This document shows, piece by piece, positions 9,365-16,053 of a stretch of DNA of 64,000 bases (within the stretch, counting starts at the first letter, position 1; each line of letters starts with the position of its first letter). The DNA lies in NCBI GenBank assembly GCA_023212695.1, contig JALCCG010000001.1:372001-436000 (forward strand). The letters run 5' to 3'. This DNA is from Sporisorium sorghi (lineage: Eukaryota > Basidiomycota > Ustilaginomycetes > Ustilaginales > Ustilaginaceae). Position numbers and translations under genes: made by a program. Below the pieces are notes generated by a model. The model made no database searches and had not been told where the DNA came from. It saw nothing but the letters and a program-made list of their open reading frames with translations.

Positions 9365-10177
9365 TTAAGTTGTCGCCACATCAGGCTTATATTCGTCGCA
9401 AGCATCTTGTATATGTTTTCCCTGCAGCGGTTGACGTTCTATAATAGCTTTTCGTTTCGCTTTCAACACAATTTGCTCAATGTCGGCAAAGCTGCACCCT
9501 TCAAGCTGGTCGCAGGCTCCAGTCCATGCTCCCTCATCACACTGAAAATCTCCGAGCAGGACTTCCATATAATGCTGCCTTCTGTTATAGTCCGGCAACG
9601 AATACGTCATCTTTGTGTCGAACCTGCGCCATATGGCCGGATCCAAATCCTTCTCCAAATTGGTGGCAGCCATAATGATGCTCTTGTCCCCGAAGTCATC
9701 CAGACATTGCAGTAAAGTATTTACGGCACGAGCCATCTCCTTCACTTCATCGTTGCTGTCCCTCGTTCTGGCAATGGCATCAAACTCATCAAGAAAAAGA
9801 ACACAGGGAAATGTGTTGGCATAATCGAAAATTTTGCGAATGTTGCTGCCCGTTTCGCCCAGGTGACTATGAATGATAGCATCCAGACGAACCAGGACAA
9901 GAGGAAGCTCCAGTATGTTGGCCATATAAAAGGCCGTTAAAGTTTTTCCGGTTCCGGGGGGACCGTACATGACAACCCGGTTAGGGATCGGCACGTGATG
10001 CTCCTCAAATTCCTCCCTCATTCCCAAAATGGCTATAAATTCATCCACAATTCTCTGATTGAATTCAGGCAATATCAGATGCCTGGCCTTTCTTCCGCAC
10101 TCTTTAGGTGAATACACGGCTGCCATATCGATTCCTTTGGCACGAGGAATACGCTGGCTTGCATTGCTTTTGCTCAT
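9365..10177 (-). CDS. AAA+ ATPase (FtsH/spastin-like single module)
   Basis: The product of about 270 residues is a single AAA+ module with Walker A GPPGTGKT, Walker B VLFLDEFDAI, sensor-1 AATNLE and an arginine-finger region IWRRFD. No protease, transmembrane or recognised substrate domain is attached. The ATG at 10177 follows AAGGAG by 12 bases; an upstream GTG at 10198 has no site. It starts 44 bases after the DUF3024 gene ends, so the two are likely a pair. Client and function are unknown. Position behind the Zur-boxed rpmE2 gene makes expression under zinc limitation possible; that is inference. Confidence 0.85.
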   Translation of the reverse strand: MSKSNASQRIPRAKGIDMAAVYSPKECGRKARHLILPEFNQRIVDEFIAILGMREEFEEHHVPIPNRVVMYGPPGTGKTLTAFYMANILELPLVLVRLDAIIHSHLGETGSNIRKIFDYANTFPCVLFLDEFDAIARTRDSNDEVKEMARAVNTLLQCLDDFGDKSIIMAATNLEKDLDPAIWRRFDTKMTYSLPDYNRRQHYMEVLLGDFQCDEGAWTGACDQLEGCSFADIEQIVLKAKRKAIIERQPLQGKHIQDACDEYKPDVATT

Positions 10178-10221
10178 GGTCAACTGCTGCTCCTTCACTG
10201 CATAAATCGAAATTTACAGGG

Positions 10222-10554
10222 TTATGTGACCCAAATGACTTCATGGGTATCCATCTCAACCTGCTCCAGCACCTCTTCAAAATTTCTCCTGGGTGCGATT
10301 GTGGATAATGAAGCCCATTCGTCACCGTCGGGTTTGCCATACACACGCCATTCATGATCCTCAAGCCGAAATTGAACAAATTCCGTCGCGTTCCAGGCAC
10401 GCTGCGTCCAATCCGGCCTTTCCTCTGACAATGTGATCGTTGTTTCCCTGATTTGGTATGTTAAACGTACTTCTCCCCTTAATTCGGCGGGAACCTTCAG
10501 ACCGATATAACCTTCCAGAAGGGTACGGATTCTTTTCAGAGTAAAGCTGTCCAC
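10222..10554 (-). CDS. DUF3024 family protein
   Basis: The 110-residue protein resembles DUF3024 members: it begins DSFTLKRIRTLLEGYIGLKVP, continues VRLTYQIRETTITLSEERP and has a FRLEDHEWRVYGKPDG middle. I chose the GTG at 10554 because GGGAGG precedes it by seven bases and it gives the family's usual N-terminus. No function is established for the family as far as I know. It has no signal or membrane segment and no Cys or His cluster, so metal binding is not indicated. It lies between rpmE2 and the AAA+ gene on the same strand. Confidence 0.8.
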   Translation of the reverse strand: MDSFTLKRIRTLLEGYIGLKVPAELRGEVRLTYQIRETTITLSEERPDWTQRAWNATEFVQFRLEDHEWRVYGKPDGDEWASLSTIAPRRNFEEVLEQVEMDTHEVIWVT

Positions 10555-10679
10555 GAAGTAACCTCCCATCAGCAAGTGCAGTCATCAACACAACAGTGCC
10601 TTTCCTTGAGTCCCATACTTGGATCAAAGCTTCCCTTGTTCGTCCAATGTCCCAAGAATCGTTCTCAATATAAAAAGAC

Positions 10680-10696
10680 AGCGTGCAAAATACGCT
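10680..10696 (-). terminator. Weak terminator or attenuator after rpmE2
   Basis: A five-pair stem (AGCGT/ACGCT, seven-base loop) is followed on the minus strand by GTCTTTTTATATT, 26 bases past the rpmE2 stop. The stem is short, so read-through into the DUF3024 and AAA+ genes is plausible. Confidence 0.4.
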
Positions 10697-10721
10697 TCAA
10701 ACTGTTATATCGGGAAGCCCT

Positions 10722-10976
10722 TTACGACTGCTTTTTATAACTGAATCGTTTCTTGAACTTATCGACGCGTCCACCAATTTCAGTATTTTTCTGTTTGCCT
10801 GTGAAGAAAGGGTGTGACGCAGAACTCGAATCTACCCGAATCACAGGATAGGTATGACCGTCTTCCCATTCCATAGTTTCTGAGGAAGTTTTCGTGGAGG
10901 CGCTAAGAAATGAATAACCGACGCTCGCATCCAGAAATATGACTTTCTGGAAGGTTGGATGTATCCCTTTTTGCAT
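10722..10976 (-). CDS. rpmE2: Zinc-independent 50S ribosomal protein L31 type B
   Basis: The 84-residue product starts [18 protein letters not shown], contains [18 protein letters not shown] and ends with [15 protein letters not shown]. This is the L31B form without the CxxC zinc motif of L31A. The internal ATG at 10976 was chosen because AGAGGA precedes it and homologues begin here; a longer reading to 11021 would run into the Zur box. When zinc is scarce it displaces the zinc-binding L31. A consensus promoter and perfect Zur box lie directly upstream. Confidence 0.96.
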   Translation of the reverse strand: MQKGIHPTFQKVIFLDASVGYSFLSASTKTSSETMEWEDGHTYPVIRVDSSSASHPFFTGKQKNTEIGGRVDKFKKRFSYKKQS

Positions 10977-11024
10977 GGTGATGTCCTCTTCTTTCCGAGC
11001 CATTTGACTCTTTGTGATCATTAA

Positions 11025-11039
11025 TCGTAATTATTACGA
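11025..11039. promoter_or_regulatory. Zur box (perfect) upstream of rpmE2
   Basis: TCGTAATTATTACGA is a perfect 7-1-7 palindrome 48 bases upstream of the rpmE2 start and downstream of its -10 element, so repressor would sit in the early transcribed region. Confidence 0.93.
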
Positions 11040-11055
11040 ATAACGCCTTAGACGC

Positions 11056-11084
11056 ATATTAAGATATAATTTCATATCTGTCAA
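11056..11084 (-). promoter_or_regulatory. Sigma-A promoter of rpmE2
   Basis: On the minus strand TTGACA (11079-11084) and TAATAT (11056-11061) are separated by 17 bases, a perfect -35 and a near-consensus -10. The same elements and spacing occur at the zur promoter. Confidence 0.87.
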
Positions 11085-11132
11085 CTTCCCGGTTTATGGT
11101 ATTACTCATCATTAATTCGGAGCATAAAGAAA

Positions 11133-11163
11133 AACCGCACACCAAGAAACAGGGTACGCGGTT
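11133..11163 (-). terminator. Orphan terminator-like hairpin
   Basis: Outer arms AACCGC/GCGGTT plus an inner short helix enclose a loop. On the minus strand the hairpin is followed by TTTTTCTTTATG. No complete gene ends here: it sits in the divergent rpmE2/ycgR spacer, downstream of an open minus-strand reading of about 30 codons without a start. Confidence 0.5.
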
Positions 11164-11234
11164 CATCTTGCGCTTAATTCATACAAAGAGCCTTTAGTCC
11201 ATTCTGACAATCTTCACAAGTGTTCTCAAAGATA

Positions 11235-11264
11235 TTGTCAATGGATCGCCATTCATGGTTTAAT
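11235..11264 (+). promoter_or_regulatory. Promoter of the ycgR-ycgQ-like pair
   Basis: TTGTCA (11235-11240) and TTTAAT (11259-11264) are separated by 18 bases. The Zur box starts on the last base of the -10, leaving a leader of roughly 90 bases to the chosen start. Confidence 0.65.
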
Positions 11265-11278
11265 AGTAATTATTACGG
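11264..11278. promoter_or_regulatory. Zur box (13 of 15) upstream of the ycgR-like gene
   Basis: TAGTAATTATTACGG differs from the perfect palindrome only at the second and last positions and overlaps the promoter, so the two downstream genes are probably Zur-repressed. Confidence 0.85.
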
Positions 11279-11362
11279 ATTAGGAGAAGCATGCATGAAC
11301 TCCGGTTTATTATTTGCCCGTCTCAGCTGCCCTGCAGCTGTCTACATATAGGAGGTACTGTT

Positions 11363-12376
11363 TTGCGCACGTGGTTATCAAAGTCCGGACTCAATCTGGC
11401 ATTTCTCGTAATCATCCTTGCCATAATCTATGTGGCCCTTTTTCCGGACGTCATCTCAAACTTAAATATGCCTGTACCCGATATGGACAAAATCCAAACA
11501 TTCAAAACGATGCTCATCAGCATTGTATTGGAGGCATTGCCCTATATCCTGATCGGTGTATTTGTCTCATCATTCATGCAGCTGTTTCTATCAGAACGGT
11601 GGATCGCTCGGTTCTGCCCCAAAAATCCGGTCCTCGGTTTCATATTTGCCTGTACGCTGGGCATTATCTTTCCGGTCTGTGAGTGCGGCATGATCCCAAT
11701 TGTGCGGAGACTTATGGTGATGGGGATGCCTCTTTATATCGGGGTTATTTTTATACTGGTTGGACCGATCGTTAACCCTATCGTTTATGCCTCAACATAT
11801 CAAGCCTTTCGTTTACAGCCAGAGATTGTTTATTCCCGAATGGGCTTGGCTCTGGTGGTTGGTCTGATCATAGGGCTTATCGTCTATAAATTTGTCTCAG
11901 GCAATCCATTGAAGAATCTGCAAACCGCCAGCCACTCCCATGCAAATGATTCTTCACACGGATTGTCTCGGAACAAATTTTTTTCCATGATGGATCATGC
12001 CGCTCACGAATTTTTTGACATGGGAAAATATCTGATTATCGGTTCCATCATAACGGCAGCCATTCAGTCATTCATCCCTAGAGAACTTCTCGTTCAACTT
12101 GGACAGGGTGAGCTCGGCTCCCATCTGTTCATGATGGCATTTGCCTTTATATTGTCAATTTGCTCTACTTCGGATGCTTTTGTTGCTTCTTCTTTTCTGC
12201 AGACATTCTCCGCATCCTCTATCATCAGTTTCCTGGTATTCGGGCCTATGGTAGATTTCAAGAGCACCTTGATGATGCTGTCTGTCTTCAACAAGCGCTT
12301 TGTCTTATTCCTGATCGTTCTAACTAGCGTTACGGTCTTTATTCTCTCGATTGCGCTTGGACAAATGATGTTCTAA
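11363..12376 (+). CDS. YcgR-like permease (COG0701/UPF0718 family)
   Basis: This 337-residue integral membrane protein has about eight hydrophobic segments. It carries a conserved VCECGMIP motif about 110 residues in, a His-containing cytoplasmic loop (HSHANDSSHG) and a CSTSDAFVASSF segment in the second half, all typical of COG0701 permeases. The TTG at 11363 is preferred because AGGAGG lies seven bases before it; the longer ATG reading (11291) has no site. COG0701 proteins paired with COG3689 partners recur near Zur and COG0523 genes and have been proposed to act in zinc homeostasis. The Zur box here fits, but the transported species is not known. Confidence 0.88.
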   Translation: MRTWLSKSGLNLAFLVIILAIIYVALFPDVISNLNMPVPDMDKIQTFKTMLISIVLEALPYILIGVFVSSFMQLFLSERWIARFCPKNPVLGFIFACTLGIIFPVCECGMIPIVRRLMVMGMPLYIGVIFILVGPIVNPIVYASTYQAFRLQPEIVYSRMGLALVVGLIIGLIVYKFVSGNPLKNLQTASHSHANDSSHGLSRNKFFSMMDHAAHEFFDMGKYLIIGSIITAAIQSFIPRELLVQLGQGELGSHLFMMAFAFILSICSTSDAFVASSFLQTFSASSIISFLVFGPMVDFKSTLMMLSVFNKRFVLFLIVLTSVTVFILSIALGQMMF

Positions 12377-12392
12377 AGGAGGAGTGCATCAA

Positions 12393-13313
12393 GTGGAACA
12401 CCAGCGAAATGAAGCCGTCCATTACTGGATACGGGCGATCATCCTGCTCTGCTTTTTATGTTTTATTGTCTATCTCGTCAAGACGGACACGTTAATGTAT
12501 TATATTGCACCCAGAATGAAAATCTATATCCAGTTAGCTGCAGTCGGGCTATTTCTTCTCAGTGGCACTCAGGCATACCTGGCCATGCAAACTGCACGAA
12601 AACGCAGCGCCATGTGTGACTGCCAATGCGGCCCGCCCAAATCAATTAAATCGAATGTCGGGATTTATTCATTGTTCATCTTTCCGTTACTGCTGGGCTT
12701 TCTCCTGCCCAACACCATCATGGCCAGCAATGTTGCTTCGATAAAAGGAATGAATTTAACCCCGGTTCGACTGGATGCGGAATTGCCAAAAGACGTTCCG
12801 TCAGTTGCACCGGAAGAAATGGATTCATCCGATTCTGAACAAGACATTCCGATGGAGCGTGAAGCGTTTCCGGAGCATGAGCATTTAGAGGAATTTGCGG
12901 AGTTTGGCAAGAAAATCAACGAACTTTCTTCTGTCACCGTAAGTGATACCGGTTTTATGGAATATCTGACAACGTTCAGTCTCTACGCCGATGTTCTGAC
13001 AGGAAAAAAGGTTGAGCTTACAGGGTTTGTCTATCGAGAACCCGATATGGCCGCCAATCAGTTCATCCTCTCCAGACTGGCTGTTCAATGCTGTTCTGCG
13101 GACGCCACCCCCTACGGGATCATCGTTGAGGGTGCTGCCGCTGCGACTTTGCAGAAAGACACTTGGGTTCGAGTAACGGGAACCATCGGAAAAACCAGCT
13201 ACAATGATCTTGATGTCGTGAAGGTGGATGGGGAACTTATTCAAACGGTTGATGCTCCGGAAACGCCTTATGTGTACCCTTACGTAGACAATTTTAACAA
13301 TCTTCTGGAGTAG
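12393..13313 (+). CDS. YcgQ-like TIGR03943 family membrane protein (COG3689)
   Basis: The product of about 306 residues has two N-terminal hydrophobic segments, a short Cys-rich linker (MCDCQCG), a third hydrophobic segment, an acidic stretch and a C-terminal extracytoplasmic domain. That domain holds the family motif LAVQCCSADATPYG and an OB-like RVTGTIGK segment. I chose the GTG at 12393, ten bases after AAAGGAGG; another GTG at 12384 is too close to the site. It is the standard partner of the YcgR-like permease, 16 bases upstream, and shares its Zur-box promoter. A metallochaperone or permease-accessory role is inferred from pairing only. Confidence 0.86.
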   Translation: MEHQRNEAVHYWIRAIILLCFLCFIVYLVKTDTLMYYIAPRMKIYIQLAAVGLFLLSGTQAYLAMQTARKRSAMCDCQCGPPKSIKSNVGIYSLFIFPLLLGFLLPNTIMASNVASIKGMNLTPVRLDAELPKDVPSVAPEEMDSSDSEQDIPMEREAFPEHEHLEEFAEFGKKINELSSVTVSDTGFMEYLTTFSLYADVLTGKKVELTGFVYREPDMAANQFILSRLAVQCCSADATPYGIIVEGAAAATLQKDTWVRVTGTIGKTSYNDLDVVKVDGELIQTVDAPETPYVYPYVDNFNNLLE

Positions 13314-13359
13314 TGGACCGGAGCCACATGCCCGTGACCGGATTATGTACAATAGAAAA

Positions 13360-13386
13360 AGAACGTCGATCAGAGCTCGGCGTTCT
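13360..13386 (-). terminator. Terminator between ycgQ-like and DUF1048 genes
   Basis: Arms AGAACGTCGA and TCGGCGTTCT form a ten-pair stem (one G-T pair) with a seven-base loop. On the minus strand it is followed by TTTTCTATTG. It should end the DUF1048 transcript and may also stop the convergent ycgQ transcript. Confidence 0.75.
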
Positions 13387-13523
13387 TAAGCAGGATGTCA
13401 TATACTATTACAGACGGTATTACTTTCTCGTTCAATGAACAGTTTTAGCTCGATTCTCTTCCACACCCGCTGCTTCCGTCTAACCTCGTTTTGAAGACTT
13501 CTTGTGTCCCCTTGTAGTTTTCT

Positions 13524-13850
13524 TTAATCCGTAGCCTTTTTTGTGGCCTTGGTAGCTTCTTGATAGATATCTGCGTACGTTTTTGAATCTTTAATCAGAT
13601 CGTCGCAGAAAGCCGCTACGTCAGTGCCCGTCACTTCGAGCACGCCTTTCCCCAGGGACGCGCCCTCTTCAAAAAGATCGAGTATCCCCGAGAGCAAACC
13701 CGTTCCCTCGCTTAGCTCAACAGGACCGACCTTAAAGAAATATTTTTGGATCTCTTTATAAACAATCTGATACTCTCGCGGGAGCGCTTTGACACGCGCT
13801 ACATGCGCTCGCCACTCTTTTTTGCCTTCAATCATATCTTTTATTCCCAT
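13524..13850 (-). CDS. DUF1048 family protein (first copy)
   Basis: This small 108-residue helical protein belongs to the DUF1048 type: it starts GIKDMIEGKKEWRAHVARVKALPREYQIVYKEIQKYFF and has a GLLSGILDLFEEGASLGKGVLEVTGTDVAAFCDDL segment. GGAGG precedes the ATG by six bases. It lies ten bases after its paralogue and is co-transcribed with it. DUF1048 genes commonly follow a PadR-type regulator gene, but none is visible here. No biochemical function is established. Confidence 0.85.
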   Translation of the reverse strand: MGIKDMIEGKKEWRAHVARVKALPREYQIVYKEIQKYFFKVGPVELSEGTGLLSGILDLFEEGASLGKGVLEVTGTDVAAFCDDLIKDSKTYADIYQEATKATKKATD

Positions 13851-13860
13851 GTTATCCCTC

Positions 13861-14208
13861 CTATTTGCCTAGTTTTTTAGCGATATTATGGTTCAGTTGC
13901 TCGCGCCACTTGTCGCGAAAAGACTTTGCCCCTTCTCCGCCAGCCAGTGCTGAACAGAAGCCTGGAATATCGTCACCTAAAACCTCCTGGACACGCTGCC
14001 CGTCCGTCGCCGTTTCTTCAAGCAGGCCAAGCACACCATCAAGAATGGGCATGAGGTTGCGACCAGTGAAATCGGAGTGCAGCCAAAGATTGGCATTAAT
14101 TTGTTCCCATGCCGCTTGATAATCTGCTGGCAGCTTTTTGACTCGCGATTCAAAATCTTTCATCTCTTTTGTCATGTCGCTGCCGGTGATTTTTTCCCAG
14201 AAATTCAT
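13861..14208 (-). CDS. DUF1048 family protein (second copy)
   Basis: This is a 115-residue paralogue of the adjacent gene with the same layout: NFWEKITGSDMTKEMKDFESRVKKLPADYQAAWEQI, then PILDGVLGLLEETATDGQRVQEVLGDDIPGFCSAL. The ATG at 14208 follows AAAGGAG and starts where the family normally begins; a longer reading to 14313 has no site. It is first in the two-gene transcript, about 190 bases after a promoter with an inverted repeat. Confidence 0.85.
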   Translation of the reverse strand: MNFWEKITGSDMTKEMKDFESRVKKLPADYQAAWEQINANLWLHSDFTGRNLMPILDGVLGLLEETATDGQRVQEVLGDDIPGFCSALAGGEGAKSFRDKWREQLNHNIAKKLGK

Positions 14209-14393
14209 TAATTTCTCTCCTTTGACTCGTCGATTTTTGATGGCACGAACTCCCGTTTTTTGAAAATCGCAGGACTTATTGCGGTTTATAATTTCAAAAA
14301 CAACGGCCCTCAAGCAGGCGATTGAGCATTACCGTCAGGTTAACCAGAACAATCAATCAGCGCTACTTAGTATGGCTGGTATTAATTCATACT

Positions 14394-14434
14394 TACTACC
14401 TCTATAAAGTATCACGTAGTAGTTGGTTTGTCAA
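14394..14434 (-). promoter_or_regulatory. Promoter with overlapping inverted repeat for the DUF1048 pair
   Basis: On the minus strand -35 TTGACA (14429-14434) and a -10 TACTTT (14406-14411) are 17 bases apart. An inverted repeat TACTAC...GTAGTA (14394-14399 and 14416-14421) spans the -10, as expected for a repressor operator. The remaining bases of the 14209-14587 spacer hold no gene I can support. Confidence 0.6.
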
Positions 14435-14587
14435 TAAAGTTGCTCGGTATAACATACCCGAGGGAGCACTCCGCACCGAAGTGGTCCCCGCTTTTTTACA
14501 TCTTGAAATTCCGTTAATCTTCTCAGAGTGGGCCGACTTGGAGGCGGGCTGCATTGTTCCCCGTCGTCACACTTGAAATATGCAAAA

Positions 14588-14621
14588 AGCGCTTGAAATG
14601 CTCATTTGCATTTCAAGCGCT
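14588..14621 (-). terminator. Strong terminator of the NRPS/PKS operon
   Basis: Perfect 13-base arms (AGCGCTTGAAATG/CATTTCAAGCGCT) enclose an eight-base loop. On the minus strand TTTTGC follows. It lies 45 bases past the M20 peptidase stop and marks the end of the 30-kb biosynthetic transcript. Confidence 0.85.
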
Positions 14622-14665
14622 AATAAAAACGTAATGTACTAATATTCAATACGTTTTCGAGGGCA

Positions 14666-16039
14666 TCACGGCTGCACGCCGTACCGCTCCAGAACCCGGT
14701 AAATCGCATCCGTACCGAACCGAATCGCTTCTATGGGGATACGTTCGTCCGCTGCATGAATCAGTTTGGTAAACGGCATGTCCTTGGGCAGCGGCATTGG
14801 CAGGAAGCCGTAGGTTTGGATGCCGAGCCTACCAAACCATCTTCCATCCGTTCCTCCGGGCAGCAGCATTGGCACCGGAACGGCCTCCTTATCCGCTTCA
14901 ATCAGCACATCGGACAGTAAACCGAACATCCCCATGTCGGGAGCTGCTACGCATGGATCATGGCGGAGCACTTCCAGCCCGATGCAATCAGGAATCGTGA
15001 ATCGGCGAAGCTCGTCAATGAATTGCTGCGGAGTGACGCCCGGCAGCGTTCGGCCGTCCAGCTCAACCGTAATTTCGCTTGGATGAACATTAATTTTCTC
15101 CCCGCCTCGAACGACGGTTGCGCTGACCGTATTACGCAGAAGCGGGGCGAACATCCCGCCCTTTTCCCCCAGCACTTTTAGGATGAGACCACTTAAGCGG
15201 GGACGCAGCATTCCTCTCAACAGCAGCGCTGGCAGTAACGGCAGCGAAGCGGCCATTCCTTCAATCATCAACCGGGCCGCCGGTGTCACACGGATCGGCA
15301 GCTTATTCCTGCTGAGCGACTGAAGCATATTTCCCAGTTGCGCCATACAATCGGCTCCCGACTTGTCCATGGAGCCGTGGCCTCCTTCTCCACGGATCGT
15401 CGCTTTGAGCCAACATAGCTGCTTCTCCGCCACCATAATCGGATAAAAGGTTTTCCCCAGCGCATGGAACGTGAAGCCGCCAAATTCGCCAAGCGCATAC
15501 TTAACGCCAGCAAAATAATCGGCATGCCGCTCTACCAGAAAAGAAGCCCCGTAGTCGCCCCCTGCTTCCTCATCGCTGACAATCGCCAGAATGAGATCAC
15601 CGCGCAGCGGCAGCTTGTGGACATGCGCGCGGAGGAAAGCCGATACGAGCATCGCCACGCCGCCTTTCATATCAAGAGCGCCCCGCCCCCAGACGAAGCC
15701 GCCCTCGATCTCGCCCCCGAAGGGCTCGCGGCTCCAGACCTGCTTATCGACGCCAACGACATCGACATGCCCGTACAGCAGCAGCGGCGGTGCTTCCCCG
15801 CTCCCTTTCACCCTCGCCAGCAGATTGGGCCGGGCTGGATCAAGCGCCTCTATCTGCGTCTCAATACCCGCATCCTCAAGCAGTTGCCGGATATACATGA
15901 TGCATGCGGCTTCCTCGCCCGGCGGATTGGTTGTATTGAAGCGGATCAATGCCTGCAAAATCTCTACAGGAGACGGCAGCTCCGAGCCACGCCGAGCTCC
16001 ATCCTGTTTCAACTCATCATTGACCAGCCGGGCACCCAT
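14666..16039 (-). CDS. M20-family metallopeptidase/deacylase in the biosynthetic operon
   Basis: This 457-residue enzyme has the full di-zinc M20/M28-type ligand set: YGHVDVV, RGALDMKGG, SDEEAGG, an acidic GEFGG and a C-terminal LIHAADERIP. A dimerisation domain with GEGGHG lies between. There is no signal peptide, so it acts in the cytoplasm. AAGGAG lies seven bases before the ATG. It is the last gene of the operon, 14 bases after the malonyltransferase. M20 enzymes cleave amides of short or N-acylated peptides, so it could trim the lipopeptide, inactivate it for self-protection or recycle failed products. The sequence does not decide between these. Confidence 0.85.
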   Translation of the reverse strand: MGARLVNDELKQDGARRGSELPSPVEILQALIRFNTTNPPGEEAACIMYIRQLLEDAGIETQIEALDPARPNLLARVKGSGEAPPLLLYGHVDVVGVDKQVWSREPFGGEIEGGFVWGRGALDMKGGVAMLVSAFLRAHVHKLPLRGDLILAIVSDEEAGGDYGASFLVERHADYFAGVKYALGEFGGFTFHALGKTFYPIMVAEKQLCWLKATIRGEGGHGSMDKSGADCMAQLGNMLQSLSRNKLPIRVTPAARLMIEGMAASLPLLPALLLRGMLRPRLSGLILKVLGEKGGMFAPLLRNTVSATVVRGGEKINVHPSEITVELDGRTLPGVTPQQFIDELRRFTIPDCIGLEVLRHDPCVAAPDMGMFGLLSDVLIEADKEAVPVPMLLPGGTDGRWFGRLGIQTYGFLPMPLPKDMPFTKLIHAADERIPIEAIRFGTDAIYRVLERYGVQP

Positions 16040-16053
16040 GACCCCACTCCTTC

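Noticed and set aside
14322..14576. An 84-codon plus-strand frame between the DUF1048 genes and the biosynthetic operon.
   Set aside because: No ribosome binding site or recognisable family; it overlaps the DUF1048 promoter. A second plus-strand frame here (…SKTTALKQAIEHYRQVNQNN…) looks protein-like but has no start.
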